Counted from the first letter of the stretch, positions 1-8,873 are shown. The stretch: 64,000 nucleotides of DNA from JAHELQ01 sp964491915 (GCA_964491915.1 CAZBHS010000007.1:84642-148641); one strand, 5' to 3'. The notes: a model not told the origin generated them from the sequence alone. Made by a program: numbers and translations.

Positions 1-157
1 CTCTTTGATAGATATGGGGTACTCCCGCGCCAATATTGAAAAAATCAAGCGCTTGATGATCCGCTCGCAATTCAAGCGGACCATGCCGTCGGTGGCGAAA
101 TTGCAGAGCCGCACAGTGGGAATCGATTTCCGTTATTTGCGGGATTGGAATAAATAG
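1..157 (+). CDS. nadE: NAD+ synthetase, C-terminal end (partial)
   Basis: Only the last 51 codons lie in the window; the frame starts at base 2 and stops with TAG at 155-157. The tail carries QFKRTMPS and VGIDFRYLRDW. These resemble by eye the E-Y-K-R-x-x-A-P and G-R-D-W-R-Y-P segments that close bacterial NAD+ synthetases, the ligases that amidate deamido-NAD in the last step of NAD synthesis. No catalytic motif is in view, so the call rests on this short tail alone. rsmI follows after 9 bases, so the two may be cotranscribed. Confidence 0.55.
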   Translation, partial: SLIDMGYSRANIEKIKRLMIRSQFKRTMPSVAKLQSRTVGIDFRYLRDWNK

Positions 158-166
158 CGTTTTAGT

Positions 167-949
167 ATGACGCTCTTCATTGTTCCCGTTCCCATCGGAA
201 ATCTTGGAGACATCACGCTCCGGGCCATCAAGGTATTGAAGTCCGTTGATTTTATCATTGCGGAGGATACCCGTTATTCTCTCAAACTGTTGAATCATCT
301 GGGTATTCAAAAACCACTTTATAGTTATTACAAGCCTAAAGAGCAAGAAAAATCGGAAAAGATTCTCTCGATGCTGGAGACAAAAAATGGCGCCATCATT
401 ACCGATTCCGGTACTCCGTTGGTGTCGGATCCTGGATTTGTGTTGGTAAAAAAAGCCATTGCCGCGAATATTCAGATAAACTCCCTTCCGGGGCCGACGG
501 CGTTTGTACCTGCTCTGGCGGGTTCCGGTATCGATCCTTCGCGATTTCTATTTTTAGGATTTCCCCCCAGGAAAAAAAACGATCTCACACGATTTTTAAA
601 AGAACTGTTATGTCTTCCCTATACGCTTGTGTTTTACGAATCACCCCGCCGCTGCGTCGAATTTTTAGGAACCGCGGCGGATGTTCTGGGGGAGCGGGAT
701 TTCGCCATTGCCAAAGAATTGTCCAAAAAGCACGAAACCTTCATTCGCGGTAACCTGAAAGATCTTGATACAATCCTATCTGCTGAGACGATTCTTGGCG
801 AAGTGGTGGTGGTGGTCTCCGGAAACACCGGAGATATGACCGAGGAGGAGCGGCTTCAAATCGAGTCCCGGGAAGATATATTTGATTATTTCAAAGAAAA
901 ACACAATATTCCCCGCAACCAGATCAAACGAGTCCTGATGAAGAAATGA
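167..949 (+). CDS. rsmI: 16S rRNA (cytidine-1402-2'-O)-methyltransferase
   Basis: This 260-residue protein has the usual length and layout of RsmI, the SAM-dependent enzyme that 2'-O-methylates C1402 in the ribosomal P site. Visible landmarks are PVPIGNLGDITLRA at the N-terminus, AEDTR near residue 33, TDSGTPLVSDPG near residue 85, and LPGPTAFVPAL. These are the tetrapyrrole-methylase-fold SAM-binding segments of the family. The tail (NIPRNQIKRVLMKK) is the lysine-rich C-terminal helix common in the group. It begins 9 bases after nadE. The ATG at 167 is the first start and opens exactly at the conserved MTLFIVPVPIGN. Confidence 0.95.
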   Translation: MTLFIVPVPIGNLGDITLRAIKVLKSVDFIIAEDTRYSLKLLNHLGIQKPLYSYYKPKEQEKSEKILSMLETKNGAIITDSGTPLVSDPGFVLVKKAIAANIQINSLPGPTAFVPALAGSGIDPSRFLFLGFPPRKKNDLTRFLKELLCLPYTLVFYESPRRCVEFLGTAADVLGERDFAIAKELSKKHETFIRGNLKDLDTILSAETILGEVVVVVSGNTGDMTEEERLQIESREDIFDYFKEKHNIPRNQIKRVLMKK

Positions 950-972
950 GAAACCGGTTCAGGGATGGTTGA

Positions 973-1001
973 TTTACTTGTTTGACAATTAATGTTATAA
1001 T
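973..1001 (+). promoter_or_regulatory. promoter of deoxynucleoside kinase-pan operon (leaderless type)
   Basis: TTTACT at 973-978 and TATAAT at 996-1001 are 17 bases apart. Only 11 bases separate the -10 box from the ATG at 1013, so transcription should begin at about 1008-1010, leaving almost no 5' leader. No purine-rich ribosome site precedes the ATG. A TTGACA at 982-987 is too close to the -10 (8 bases) to serve as its -35. Confidence 0.55.
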
Positions 1002-1012
1002 GGGACCTTACG

Positions 1013-1651
1013 ATGGGTGATTTCAAGTATATAATTGTGGACGGACTGGTGAAGACCGGAAAAACAAGGTTGGCCAGGATTATTGCTAAAGAGTTTAACG
1101 GTCGTCTTATTCTTGATAATAGAGAGAATCCCTTTGCCGACGGCTTTTATAAAGCTCTGGAAAAAGGGGAGAATTCCATTTTTTTGAAAACCCAATTGAT
1201 TTTTTTATTGAACCGTTATGCCCAACAACTGGAAGTCACCCAAAAAGGTTTGTTTCACAAAACAACAGTGAGCGACTATATTTTTTATCGCGATGGGATT
1301 TACGCCCATGCCATTCTGAATGACGATGACCTCCAGGTTTACAAAAAAATGTTCAAGCTCTTTAGCGAGAATGTGTGTCCCGCAGACCTGGTCATCTACC
1401 TTCAGGTGTCGTTCACTGAAATGTTGCGCCGGATCCAGGAATTTGGAACCGAACTAGAGAAAAACGTCCCAACCGAATATTGGCGGGAAGTTTTTGAAGC
1501 CTATAATTATTATTTCTTCAATTTCAAAGGCACTCCTTTGCTTGTGGTAAATATGGAAAAAATAAATTTGGACCGCCAATCGGATATCGATAGTTTGATC
1601 AAGGAAATACAGAATCATAAAAAGGGAACCATCTACTATGCGCCAGCTTAA
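1013..1651 (+). CDS. deoxynucleoside kinase
   Basis: This 212-residue kinase should phosphorylate deoxynucleosides (deoxyadenosine/deoxyguanosine type) for salvage. Residues 5-22 read IIVDGLVKTGKTRLARII, a P-loop of the G-x-x-x-x-GKT form. The TTVSDYIF segment near residue 86 resembles the family's ER/D-R-S-like substrate region, and R-R-I-Q-E-F-G near residue 143 resembles the arginine-rich LID. It is the first gene of a run that continues into panB with a 14-base overlap, so it is translationally coupled to pantothenate synthesis genes; the reason is not obvious from the sequence. The start codon is set by the conserved KYIIVDG and lies 11 bases after a -10 box, with no visible ribosome site. 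Confidence 0.8.
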   Translation: MGDFKYIIVDGLVKTGKTRLARIIAKEFNGRLILDNRENPFADGFYKALEKGENSIFLKTQLIFLLNRYAQQLEVTQKGLFHKTTVSDYIFYRDGIYAHAILNDDDLQVYKKMFKLFSENVCPADLVIYLQVSFTEMLRRIQEFGTELEKNVPTEYWREVFEAYNYYFFNFKGTPLLVVNMEKINLDRQSDIDSLIKEIQNHKKGTIYYAPA

Positions 1652-2483
1652 TACCGAAAAACGAACAATCCCGGCTCTCAAGAAAATGAAAAAAAAGGGT
1701 GAGAGGATTTCCGCCCTCACCGCCTATGATTTTCCTACCGCCCAGATGCTCTCCAGCGCGGGAATAGATATTATTTTAGTGGGAGATTCATTGGGAATGG
1801 TGGTACAGGGTCATAAAAACACCCTGCCTGTCACCATGGATGATGTGGTATACCATACAAGCCTGGTAACCCGCGCTCAACCTGTCTCGCTGGTGGTAAG
1901 CGATATGCCTTACGGCTCGTATCATATCAGCGCCGAGCAGACTGTGCAAAATGCCCTGCGTTGCGTTAAGGACGGGGGGGCGGAGGCGGTGAAGGTAGAA
2001 GGCGGTAATAAACGCTTTTCTATGATTGAGGCGCTTATCGAAGCCGAAATACCGGTTATGGGGCACCTCGGTTTGACGCCACAATCGATTCATTCACTGG
2101 GGGGATTCAAAGTACAAGGGAAATTGAAACAGGATGCCTTGCAATTGATTGACGACGCGCTCGATTTGGAGCGTCTCGGCGCTTTTTCCATCATCCTCGA
2201 GTCCATCCCCATGGAATTGGCCAAAGAGGTGACCGAGAGGGTGTCGATCCCCACCATCGGTATTGGCGCCGGTGTTCATTGCGACGGGCAGATTTTGGTT
2301 TTCCATGATCTGATGGGCTACTCGACGGGGTATCTACCGAAATTTGTCCGGCAATACGCCGATATCAACCGCATCGTAGATGATGCCGTCAAACACTATA
2401 TCGACGATATCCGCAACCAGGAGTTTCCCGGAGTAGATGAGAGCTATCACTTGAAAAAAGATATTTCGGAATTTTTGAAATGA
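1638..2483 (+). CDS. panB: 3-methyl-2-oxobutanoate hydroxymethyltransferase
   Basis: PanB transfers a hydroxymethyl group from methylene-tetrahydrofolate to ketoisovalerate, the first committed step to pantoate. The 281 residues show LTAYDFPTAQMLSSAGID, VGDSLGMVVQGH (metal-binding Asp), SDMPYGSY, KVEGG, MGHLGLTPQS and PTIGIGAG, all standard PanB blocks in order. The length is slightly above the usual 260-270 because of a longer C-terminal tail. The ATG overlaps the end of the deoxynucleoside kinase by 14 bases, and its TGA overlaps the panC ATG (ATGA), so the genes are translated as a coupled set. Confidence 0.97.
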   Translation: MRQLNTEKRTIPALKKMKKKGERISALTAYDFPTAQMLSSAGIDIILVGDSLGMVVQGHKNTLPVTMDDVVYHTSLVTRAQPVSLVVSDMPYGSYHISAEQTVQNALRCVKDGGAEAVKVEGGNKRFSMIEALIEAEIPVMGHLGLTPQSIHSLGGFKVQGKLKQDALQLIDDALDLERLGAFSIILESIPMELAKEVTERVSIPTIGIGAGVHCDGQILVFHDLMGYSTGYLPKFVRQYADINRIVDDAVKHYIDDIRNQEFPGVDESYHLKKDISEFLK

Positions 2484-3325
2484 AAATATTCAACCGTATT
2501 TCAGACATCCAGCAATTTTTAGATACCTGTGGAAGCGATTCCATTGGCTTTGTCCCTACAATGGGTTTTTTGCATGAAGGGCACCTCAGTCTGGTGAGAG
2601 AGTGTAAAAAAGCGAACCGCTATGGGATTGTCTCGATATATGTGAATCCCACACAATTTGCCCCGAATGAAGATCTGGACCGTTATCCCAGGGATTTGGA
2701 GCGGGACCTTGAACTGTTAAAAGACCTGGAGGTGGATGCTGTATTTGTACCCGATACAAACGAGATTTATCCGGATGGATTTTCGACGTATGTTTCGGTG
2801 GAGGGGTTGGGAAATTATTTATGCGGCAAATCCAGACCCACTCATTTTAGAGGCGTTACCACCGTTGTGTTGAAATTATTCAATATTGTCAAGCCCCATC
2901 GCGCTTACTTTGGACAGAAAGACGCCCAGCAAGCGGTGATAATAAAAAAAATGGCCCGGGACCTGGACCTCGATATAGAGGTCGTCGCATTGCCTATTGT
3001 CAGGGATACCGACGGACTAGCCCTCTCGTCCCGGAACGCCTATTTGTCCGCTGAGGAGAGAGAGGCCGGATTGGCTCTGCCGAAAGCCCTTTCCTTAGCT
3101 AGAAATTTAATTAGCGAAGGGGAAACCAAAACCGCACATATAAAAACAAAAATGTTGGAAGTATTGGAACGAGAAACTCTACTCAACGTCGATTACATCG
3201 AATTTGTAGACCTGGAACGCCTGGTTCCGATCGATTCTGTCATACCGGGGAACACTCTGGTGGCAGGGGCGGTTTTTGCCGGAAAAACCAGGCTGATTGA
3301 TAATTTTGTATTAGGAGAAATTTAA
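2480..3325 (+). CDS. panC: pantothenate synthetase (pantoate-beta-alanine ligase)
   Basis: PanC joins pantoate and beta-alanine using ATP. The 281-residue sequence has PTMGFLHEGHLSLVR near residue 27 (the P-T-M-G-x-x-H-x-G-H ATP site), VNPTQFAPNEDLDRYPR, SRPTHFRGVTTVV, GQKDAQQAVIIKKM and LSSRNAYLS (the KMSKS-like loop). All active-site blocks are present, with the normal length. It starts on an ATGA overlap with panB and ends 1 base before panD, so panB, panC and panD give the complete route from ketoisovalerate and aspartate to pantothenate, except for ketopantoate reductase (panE/ilvC), which is not in this window. Confidence 0.97.
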   Translation: MKIFNRISDIQQFLDTCGSDSIGFVPTMGFLHEGHLSLVRECKKANRYGIVSIYVNPTQFAPNEDLDRYPRDLERDLELLKDLEVDAVFVPDTNEIYPDGFSTYVSVEGLGNYLCGKSRPTHFRGVTTVVLKLFNIVKPHRAYFGQKDAQQAVIIKKMARDLDLDIEVVALPIVRDTDGLALSSRNAYLSAEEREAGLALPKALSLARNLISEGETKTAHIKTKMLEVLERETLLNVDYIEFVDLERLVPIDSVIPGNTLVAGAVFAGKTRLIDNFVLGEI

Positions 3326-3326
3326 G

Positions 3327-3698
3327 ATGATGATTCCGTTTTTGGTTTCGAAAATTCACCGGGCCAAGGTCACCAGTACCGACTTAGATTATTATGGTAG
3401 TATCAGTATTGACGAAGAGATTATGCGGCAGGCGAATTTACGGGAGTATCAGAAAGTCGAGATCTATGACGTTACCAATGGCAGCAGGCTGAATACCTAT
3501 GTGATACCGGCCCCCGCCGGATCTCGCGATTTCATTTTGAACGGCGCCGCCGCCCATCTGGTGAATACCGGCGATATCATTATCATCGCCGCTTACGCGT
3601 TGATAGAGGAGCGGGAGATTGATTCAAGAAATTCAGTGGTGTTACTGATGAATGGTCAAGACAATTCCATAGATAAAGTGTTGGATGGGAAATTATAA
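3327..3698 (+). CDS. panD: aspartate 1-decarboxylase proenzyme
   Basis: PanD makes beta-alanine from L-aspartate and is processed by self-cleavage to a pyruvoyl enzyme. With the first ATG, the cleavage pair falls at Gly24-Ser25 within DYYGSISID, the position known for the Escherichia coli enzyme. KIHRAKVT at the N-terminus, NGSRLNTYVIPAPAGS and LNGAAAHLV match the family. At 123 residues it is of normal size. It directly follows panC and supplies the beta-alanine that PanC uses. Confidence 0.96.
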   Translation: MMIPFLVSKIHRAKVTSTDLDYYGSISIDEEIMRQANLREYQKVEIYDVTNGSRLNTYVIPAPAGSRDFILNGAAAHLVNTGDIIIIAAYALIEEREIDSRNSVVLLMNGQDNSIDKVLDGKL

Positions 3699-3716
3699 CA
3701 TTCTGAGAAGGTGAAA

Positions 3717-4709
3717 ATGAAAAAGGTATTAGGAATCGGAAACGCATTAGTGGATGTATTGATTCGCATCGAAAACGATTCACTGCTCTCTGAGCTTGGG
3801 CTCGCCAAAGGGAGTATGACCCTGGTGGACCAGGAGCGGGTAACCGCTGTTCTAGAAAAAACCAGGCAGTATGACAAACAGAAGTCCTCCGGCGGTTCTG
3901 CCGCCAACGCCATTAACGGATTGGCCCGGTTAGGCGTCAATACCGGGTATATCGGGAAAATTGGGGATGATGAATTCGGGCAGTTTTTCAATGCCGATAT
4001 GCAGGAAAAGAAAGTCGAAACCCAACTCTTGAACGGGAGCCAGCAAACAGGAAAATGCGTGGTGTTGATCTCTCCAGATGGAGAGCGAACATTTGCCACC
4101 TATCTTGGCGCTGCTGTTGAATTGGAAAAATCGGATCTCGACAAACCGATGTTCTCTAATGGTTTTGATTATTTCCATCTGGAAGGCTATCTGGTGCAGA
4201 ACACCGAGATGCTGGAGCAGGCGGCCCGTTTGGCCAAAGAGGCCGGCATGAAAATCGCCATTGACCTCGCTAGCTTCAACATGGTGGAAGCGTTCAAAGA
4301 TTTTATCCACCGCATTGTCGAGGAATATGTAGATGTAGTGTTCGCCAATGAAGAAGAGGCGCGCGTCTTTTCCGGCCACGAAGATCCTGAAGCAGCGGCT
4401 GAATTTATCGCCAAAAAGACCGATATCGCAGTGGTAAAATGTGGCGGCGACGGCTCTGTTATCATGCAAGGCGATCAAAAGTTCAAGGTGGAGCCTATTG
4501 AAGCGACGGTCGTGGATACCACCGGGGCGGGCGATTTGTATGCCGCCGGATTTTTCTATGGTTTGGCCAATCAGTATCCTCTGGATGCTTGTGGAAAAAT
4601 CGGATCCATCCTGGGCGGTAATGTCGTGCAGGTCATCGGCGCCAAAATGGACGAAGAACGCTGGACGACGATCGAATCTGCAGTCAAGGCTATCGAAGCC
4701 TCTCTATAG
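3717..4709 (+). CDS. PfkB-family nucleoside/sugar kinase (adenosine kinase-like)
   Basis: A 330-residue PfkB (ribokinase-fold) kinase. It has LGIGNALVDVLIRI at the N-terminus, GGSAANAINGLARLG near residue 62 (first PfkB signature), and DTTGAGDLYAAGFFYG near residue 268 with the catalytic Asp of the DTxGAGD anion hole. The N-terminal block resembles the bacterial proteins annotated as adenosine kinase, but PfkB substrates cannot be read from sequence with certainty. An in-frame GTG lies at 3711; the ATG at 3717 is preferred because GAGAAGG sits 5 bases before it. It follows panD by 18 bases and may be part of that operon. Confidence 0.8.
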   Translation: MKKVLGIGNALVDVLIRIENDSLLSELGLAKGSMTLVDQERVTAVLEKTRQYDKQKSSGGSAANAINGLARLGVNTGYIGKIGDDEFGQFFNADMQEKKVETQLLNGSQQTGKCVVLISPDGERTFATYLGAAVELEKSDLDKPMFSNGFDYFHLEGYLVQNTEMLEQAARLAKEAGMKIAIDLASFNMVEAFKDFIHRIVEEYVDVVFANEEEARVFSGHEDPEAAAEFIAKKTDIAVVKCGGDGSVIMQGDQKFKVEPIEATVVDTTGAGDLYAAGFFYGLANQYPLDACGKIGSILGGNVVQVIGAKMDEERWTTIESAVKAIEASL

Positions 4710-4895
4710 TCGCAATTATTCATTAATGGGATTTTGCCGCATTTGCCGGGAGAATCCCATACCCAAAAAACCGGAACATTTCCACCAACAGAAAAATCAC
4801 TTCGGCCAAGAGCAAACACTCTCCCCTGAGGATCCATTAGGCCTTGAATTTAGCTTAAATTAGTGGGGTAGGGGAGGATTTCTTTGGTTCAACTC

Positions 4896-4924
4896 TTGAC
4901 AATTTGGCTGTTTAACATTATACT
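4896..4924 (+). promoter_or_regulatory. sigma70-type promoter of tRNA-Ala
   Basis: A consensus TTGACA at 4896-4901 is followed by a 17-base spacer and TATACT at 4919-4924. The predicted start is near 4931, 16 bases before the mature tRNA. The preceding stretch 4710-4895 holds no gene; it has an 8-bp hairpin (ATGGGATT at 4726-4733 pairing with 4753-4760) without a T-run. Confidence 0.75.
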
Positions 4925-4946
4925 TTTTATTCATTTTTTTTGACGT

Positions 4947-5020
4947 GGGGCCATGGTTCAACGGGAGAACGCGGCGTTCGCAACGCCGAAGTGGCGGTTC
5001 GATTCCGCTTGGCTCCACCA
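4947..5020 (+). tRNA. tRNA-Ala (anticodon CGC)
   Basis: The 74 bases fold as a tRNA. The acceptor arm GGGGCCA pairs with TGGCTCC, the D-arm is GTTC/GAAC, the anticodon stem is CGGCG/CGCCG with loop TTCGCAA (anticodon CGC), and the T-arm is GCGG-TTCGATT-CCGC. The acceptor contains the G3-U70 wobble that is the identity element of alanine tRNAs, which supports the anticodon reading. The 3' CCA is encoded. Confidence 0.93.
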
Positions 5021-5219
5021 TTTATTTTTTTCTCCATTCCCTCAAAATTTTGATTTTGTATAGTTCTAATTTTCTATTTTTTTATGATTCGTTTGGAGTG
5101 GTGGGGAATTTTTATTTTCATAAGATGTTTGGTTTCAAACTGCGTAAAATTGGTTGGAAATTGGTACAAAATTTAAACAATCTGCCCGTCGGAGAACGGT
5201 TTTGGCAAGGGCGAACCGC

Positions 5220-5248
5220 TTGACATTTAAGGGCTTTGGGAGTATAAA
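5220..5248 (+). promoter_or_regulatory. promoter of purF (leaderless type)
   Basis: TTGACA at 5220-5225, a 17-base spacer and TATAAA at 5243-5248. The purF ATG at 5258 is only 9 bases beyond the -10 box, so the message should start within 1-4 bases of the start codon. The rest of the 5021-5219 gap is AT-rich with no other signal that I can see. Confidence 0.6.
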
Positions 5249-5257
5249 TAAGGTCTC

Positions 5258-6736
5258 ATGTGCGGAGTAATAGGAATATACGATAACGAAGACGTCATTG
5301 GGAAGATATATACCGCGATGTTGACAATCCAACACCGTGGTCAGGACTCTTCCGGCATTTTAACATTCGATAAACGGTACCATGTTAAAAAAGGTAACGG
5401 TTTGGTGCGGGATATATTCGATCAGTATAACATCAAACGGTTAAAGGGAAACATCGGTATCGGCCATACCCGCTATCCAACGGTGGGTGAAGGTTCTGTC
5501 GAGGATGCGCAGCCTTTCTGGATCAGTCATCCATTCGGAATCGCCGGCGCGCATAACGGCAATGTCACCAATTTCCACGAATTGAAGAAAGAGCTTTTGG
5601 AAAAGGCTCATAAAATGGTAAATTCCAATTGCGATGTAGAGGTGATATTGAATATTTTCGCCGAACACCTTGAACATTACCAGAATAAGACGTTTACTCC
5701 CGAAATAGTGTTCAAAGCCGTCAAGTACGTGTATCGTCGTGTAAAGGGCAGCTATTCGGTTGTGATTCATATCGCCGGGAAGGGGATGGTGGGTTTCAGG
5801 GATCCCTATGGACTCCGGCCCCTGCTGTTCGGTATCAATAAGGACCGTTTGGTGCCCGCGTATGGTTTCGCCTCCGAGAGCGTGTCCCTGGATGCCACCG
5901 GATTTAGTGAAATCGTCGATGTGGAACCCGGTTCCGCCATTTTCATTGACAACGATCGGAAAGTGTTCCAGAAAAAGATCACCACTAAGGCGTTTCGTCC
6001 TTGCATTTTTGAATATATCTATTTTGCCAGACCGGATTCATATCTGAATAAAATCAATGTCTATAATTCCAGAGTGGAATTGGGGCGCCGTTTGGCCAAA
6101 AAGATCAAACGGGAAAATCTGGATGTGGATGTCGTGGTTCCGGTGCCGGATTCCGCCAGGGCCGCGGCTATTGAAATCGCCAGGGTATTGAAACTGAAAT
6201 ACCGCGAAGGTTTGGTTAAAAACCGCTATATTGGTAGAACGTTCATAATGGCGGGCGATCAAATTCGCAAGCAGTCGATTCGCTACAAATTGAATCCGAT
6301 CAAAGATGTGTTTAACGGTAAGAATGTTCTGTTGATCGACGACTCCATCGTCAGAGGTAATACCTCCCGGTCGATTATTCAGATGGTGCGAAACGCGGGC
6401 GCGAAAAAAGTGTATTTCGGTTCCTATTCCGCTCCGTTGACGAACCCATGTGTCTATGGCATCGATATGCAGACTAAGGGAGAATTCATCGCTCTGGATT
6501 CCACCCCTGAACAAATAGCCGCAAAAATTACAGCCGACTCTGTGATCTACCAGGATTTAGTTGAAATGGAGCAAGGAGTCCGGATGCAAAATAAAAATAT
6601 ACGGTCGTTTTGTAAAGCTTGTTTTACAGGAAACTATCCCACTGGAGATGTCTCGAGCGAGATACTCGCTCAAATCGAACGGGAACGATACAGTCAAAAT
6701 AAAGAAAACAATAATCAATCACCAGACATGGAATGA
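5258..6736 (+). CDS. purF: amidophosphoribosyltransferase
   Basis: PurF converts PRPP and glutamine to phosphoribosylamine, the first step of purine synthesis. The N-terminal glutaminase domain opens MCGVIGIYDN with the nucleophile Cys2, followed by HRGQDSSGI and GHTRYPTVG. The C-terminal phosphoribosyltransferase domain has VLLIDDSIVRGNTS, the PRPP loop. Cysteines in RPCIFEY, NPCVYG and CKACFTGNYPT are placed like the four ligands of the Fe-S cluster in the Bacillus-type enzyme. A TAA codon in frame just before the ATG rules out a propeptide, so Cys2 is exposed simply by removing Met. The stop overlaps the next start (ATGA). Confidence 0.97.
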   Translation: MCGVIGIYDNEDVIGKIYTAMLTIQHRGQDSSGILTFDKRYHVKKGNGLVRDIFDQYNIKRLKGNIGIGHTRYPTVGEGSVEDAQPFWISHPFGIAGAHNGNVTNFHELKKELLEKAHKMVNSNCDVEVILNIFAEHLEHYQNKTFTPEIVFKAVKYVYRRVKGSYSVVIHIAGKGMVGFRDPYGLRPLLFGINKDRLVPAYGFASESVSLDATGFSEIVDVEPGSAIFIDNDRKVFQKKITTKAFRPCIFEYIYFARPDSYLNKINVYNSRVELGRRLAKKIKRENLDVDVVVPVPDSARAAAIEIARVLKLKYREGLVKNRYIGRTFIMAGDQIRKQSIRYKLNPIKDVFNGKNVLLIDDSIVRGNTSRSIIQMVRNAGAKKVYFGSYSAPLTNPCVYGIDMQTKGEFIALDSTPEQIAAKITADSVIYQDLVEMEQGVRMQNKNIRSFCKACFTGNYPTGDVSSEILAQIERERYSQNKENNNQSPDME

Positions 6737-7845
6737 GTTTGTTTTTTTCACTGACAGGTAAAGTCAAGGAAATTGGCGTCCCGGACATCCTGGCTCACAT
6801 GTATCGTCAATTTGTGGACGGTACGTTGGTTGTCCGTAGCGGAGCCGTATGTCGAAAGATTTTTATTCATAATCAAAAGGTGATTTTTGCTTCTTCCAAC
6901 TCCGAAACCGATTCGTTGGGGAATTTTATGATCCGCAATGGAGTGATCGACCGGCAGGTGTTTCAGGAGGCAAACGATTTTATGTCCAAATACCGGACGC
7001 GATTCGGCCGGGCTCTACTTGAATTGGGAGTATTGGATGCCGATGGCCTGTGGTTGTGGGTGGGCAAACAACTCAAAGAAATTGTATACGCTTGTTTCGG
7101 CATGCTGGATGGTGACTATGAAGTCATGACCGACGATGATCCTCCCCAGGAAAACATCTTATTGGATGTGGATATCCCTTCTTTATTGGTAGAAGGATCA
7201 AGGCAATCCGTGGCTATGGAATTGATTCATCAAAAAATGGACCGGATGACCGAGCTCTATGTCCAGAAAGAGGACCTATCCGGTAAAATCGGGTTTAAAC
7301 CGTATGAGTTGCACATTCTCGAGTTGGTGAAACGGGAGAGAAAAAGTGGCGAGATTCTGAAAAGGAGCGAGTTGTTGGAATCCGATACCCTGAGGGTATT
7401 ATACCTGTTTTCCCTCCTTGGTATCGTTGCTCCCCAACAGGCGGAGCTCAGCCAGGAAAGTGAGACTGAGAAAGTGGTTTCCTGCCGGTCCTTCAATAGT
7501 TTCGAAGAGGCGTTAAAATATTACAATATGAAATATGAATTGATATTCCGGGTTCTTTCAAAGGAGATCGGTCCGATTGCCCAATCGATATTGATCCGGG
7601 CCATTGAAGGAATCGAGGGCAGCCTCCCATCCTATCTCAGAAATGTTCAACTCACTCCCGGCGGCAGTATCAAGAAGGAAAAAATCCTCAAATCGTTGTG
7701 GTACCATGATTTTGATTCATATGTTGGGGAATTGTTGCGGGGATTGGAGGAGATTTTGTATGCTGAAATCTATTCGGTGAAGAAACATTTAGGGGTCGAA
7801 TACGAGCAACAAATTCTAAAATGGATCAATCCTACCGGAAACTAA
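6733..7845 (+). CDS. DUF4388 (PATAN-type) domain protein
   Basis: This 370-residue protein begins FFSLTGKVKEIGVPDIL, followed near residues 20-50 by GTLVVRSGAVCRKIFIHNQK and VIFASSN. This is the DUF4388/PATAN module found in Deltaproteobacteria, Acidobacteria and similar groups, often in signalling proteins. Residues 130-370 look all-alpha and carry no motif I recognise. It begins on an ATGA overlap with purF, so the two are made together. Its role is unknown; a cytoplasmic regulatory or scaffold function is a guess. No signal peptide or membrane segment is seen. Confidence 0.75.
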   Translation: MSLFFSLTGKVKEIGVPDILAHMYRQFVDGTLVVRSGAVCRKIFIHNQKVIFASSNSETDSLGNFMIRNGVIDRQVFQEANDFMSKYRTRFGRALLELGVLDADGLWLWVGKQLKEIVYACFGMLDGDYEVMTDDDPPQENILLDVDIPSLLVEGSRQSVAMELIHQKMDRMTELYVQKEDLSGKIGFKPYELHILELVKRERKSGEILKRSELLESDTLRVLYLFSLLGIVAPQQAELSQESETEKVVSCRSFNSFEEALKYYNMKYELIFRVLSKEIGPIAQSILIRAIEGIEGSLPSYLRNVQLTPGGSIKKEKILKSLWYHDFDSYVGELLRGLEEILYAEIYSVKKHLGVEYEQQILKWINPTGN

Positions 7846-7862
7846 TTTTATTAAAAAAACAG

Positions 7863-7891
7863 TTGTTGTTTTTGTTTATTCTTTTTATAAT
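7863..7891 (+). promoter_or_regulatory. promoter of miaA-hflX operon
   Basis: TTGTTG at 7863-7868 and TATAAT at 7886-7891 have a 17-base spacer. Transcription would start near 7898, giving a leader of about 58 bases before the miaA ATG. AGGAGA lies rather far (about 20 bases) from that ATG. Confidence 0.5.
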
Positions 7892-7955
7892 CATAGTTGT
7901 GTACAATGGGTGTTAAATAGCATTTTTAAAGGAGACTGGAGTTTCAGTATAAACA

Positions 7956-8873
7956 ATGAAAAAGATAGTTCAAATCCTTGGACCTACAGGAGTGGGAAAG
8001 AGTTCAATTTCAGTGGAGTTGGCACAGCGGATCAATGGAGAAATTATATCGGCAGATTCTATGCAGGTTTACAAGGATTTCGATATCGGTACGGACAAAA
8101 TCAAGCCGGAGGATATGCGCGGAGTTCCCCATTACTTGCTTGACATTATCGATGATTCCTCGCAATTTAACGCATCGATTTTTTTGGATAAATCATTCGC
8201 TCTTGCGGAAGATATGGTGTCCCGGGAGCGGATACCGGTTACGTGCGGCGGAACTGCGTTGTATTTGAAGACAATGATTCGGGGGATTTTCCCCGAGGTG
8301 AAGGAAAAAAAAGTCTCGCGGGACGAGTTGAATGATTTGGTGGAAAACAAGGGGCTGGATCACCTGTTTCAACAATTAAAGGAAATCGATCCGGCGTATG
8401 CTGAAAAGATCCGGGAAAATGACCGCATCAGGATTGTGCGGGGCCTGGAAATTTATTACAACAACGGCGTACCCCCGTCTGAGATTTTTAAGCAGACCAG
8501 GTCGCCGTTCGAGGAATACACGTTCGTCAGGGTGGGCTTAAATATGGAGCGGTCCGAGATTTACCGTAGGATCGAGCGGCGGGTGGACCGGATGATTGCC
8601 CGTGGGTTGGTGGATGAGGTTAAATGGTTGCGGGGCAAATATCCTGATTGGTGCCCTCCATTTAAATCGTTGGGTTACAAAGAGGTGATGGAGGTGCTGA
8701 ACGGCCAATTGGAAATGGATGCGGCAATCGCTCTCATCAAGCGGCGGTCGCGAAATTTTGCCAAGCGTCAACTCTCCTGGTTCAGGCAGGAGAAAGACAT
8801 CCATTGGTTCAATCCCCGTCAGGTGAACGAGATTCATGAATTAGTGAGAAAAGAGCTATGGAACGATCGATAG
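7956..8873 (+). CDS. miaA: tRNA dimethylallyltransferase
   Basis: MiaA prenylates A37 of tRNAs that read codons starting with U. The 305 residues include the P-loop GPTGVGKSSIS at 9-19, ISADSMQVYKDFDIGTDK (catalytic Asp and the DSxQxY substrate block), VPHYLLDI, CGGTALYLK and the R-x-x-R-N-F-A-K-R-Q-L-S-W-F tail that binds tRNA. Length and block order are normal. It overlaps hflX by 16 bases. The miaA-hflX neighbourhood is widespread in bacteria (usually with hfq between them), but no hfq is present here. Confidence 0.96.
   Translation: MKKIVQILGPTGVGKSSISVELAQRINGEIISADSMQVYKDFDIGTDKIKPEDMRGVPHYLLDIIDDSSQFNASIFLDKSFALAEDMVSRERIPVTCGGTALYLKTMIRGIFPEVKEKKVSRDELNDLVENKGLDHLFQQLKEIDPAYAEKIRENDRIRIVRGLEIYYNNGVPPSEIFKQTRSPFEEYTFVRVGLNMERSEIYRRIERRVDRMIARGLVDEVKWLRGKYPDWCPPFKSLGYKEVMEVLNGQLEMDAAIALIKRRSRNFAKRQLSWFRQEKDIHWFNPRQVNEIHELVRKELWNDR

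Noticed and set aside
982..987. TTGACA as the -35 of the deoxynucleoside kinase promoter
   Set aside because: Only 8 bases from the TATAAT; the TTTACT at 973 has the correct 17-base spacing.
4726..4760. Hairpin after the PfkB kinase gene as a terminator
   Set aside because: 8-bp stem with a long loop and no T-run; too weak to call.
5021..5257. Purine riboswitch or leader RNA before purF
   Set aside because: The promoter lies directly at the start codon, leaving no leader to fold, and no purine-aptamer core is visible upstream.
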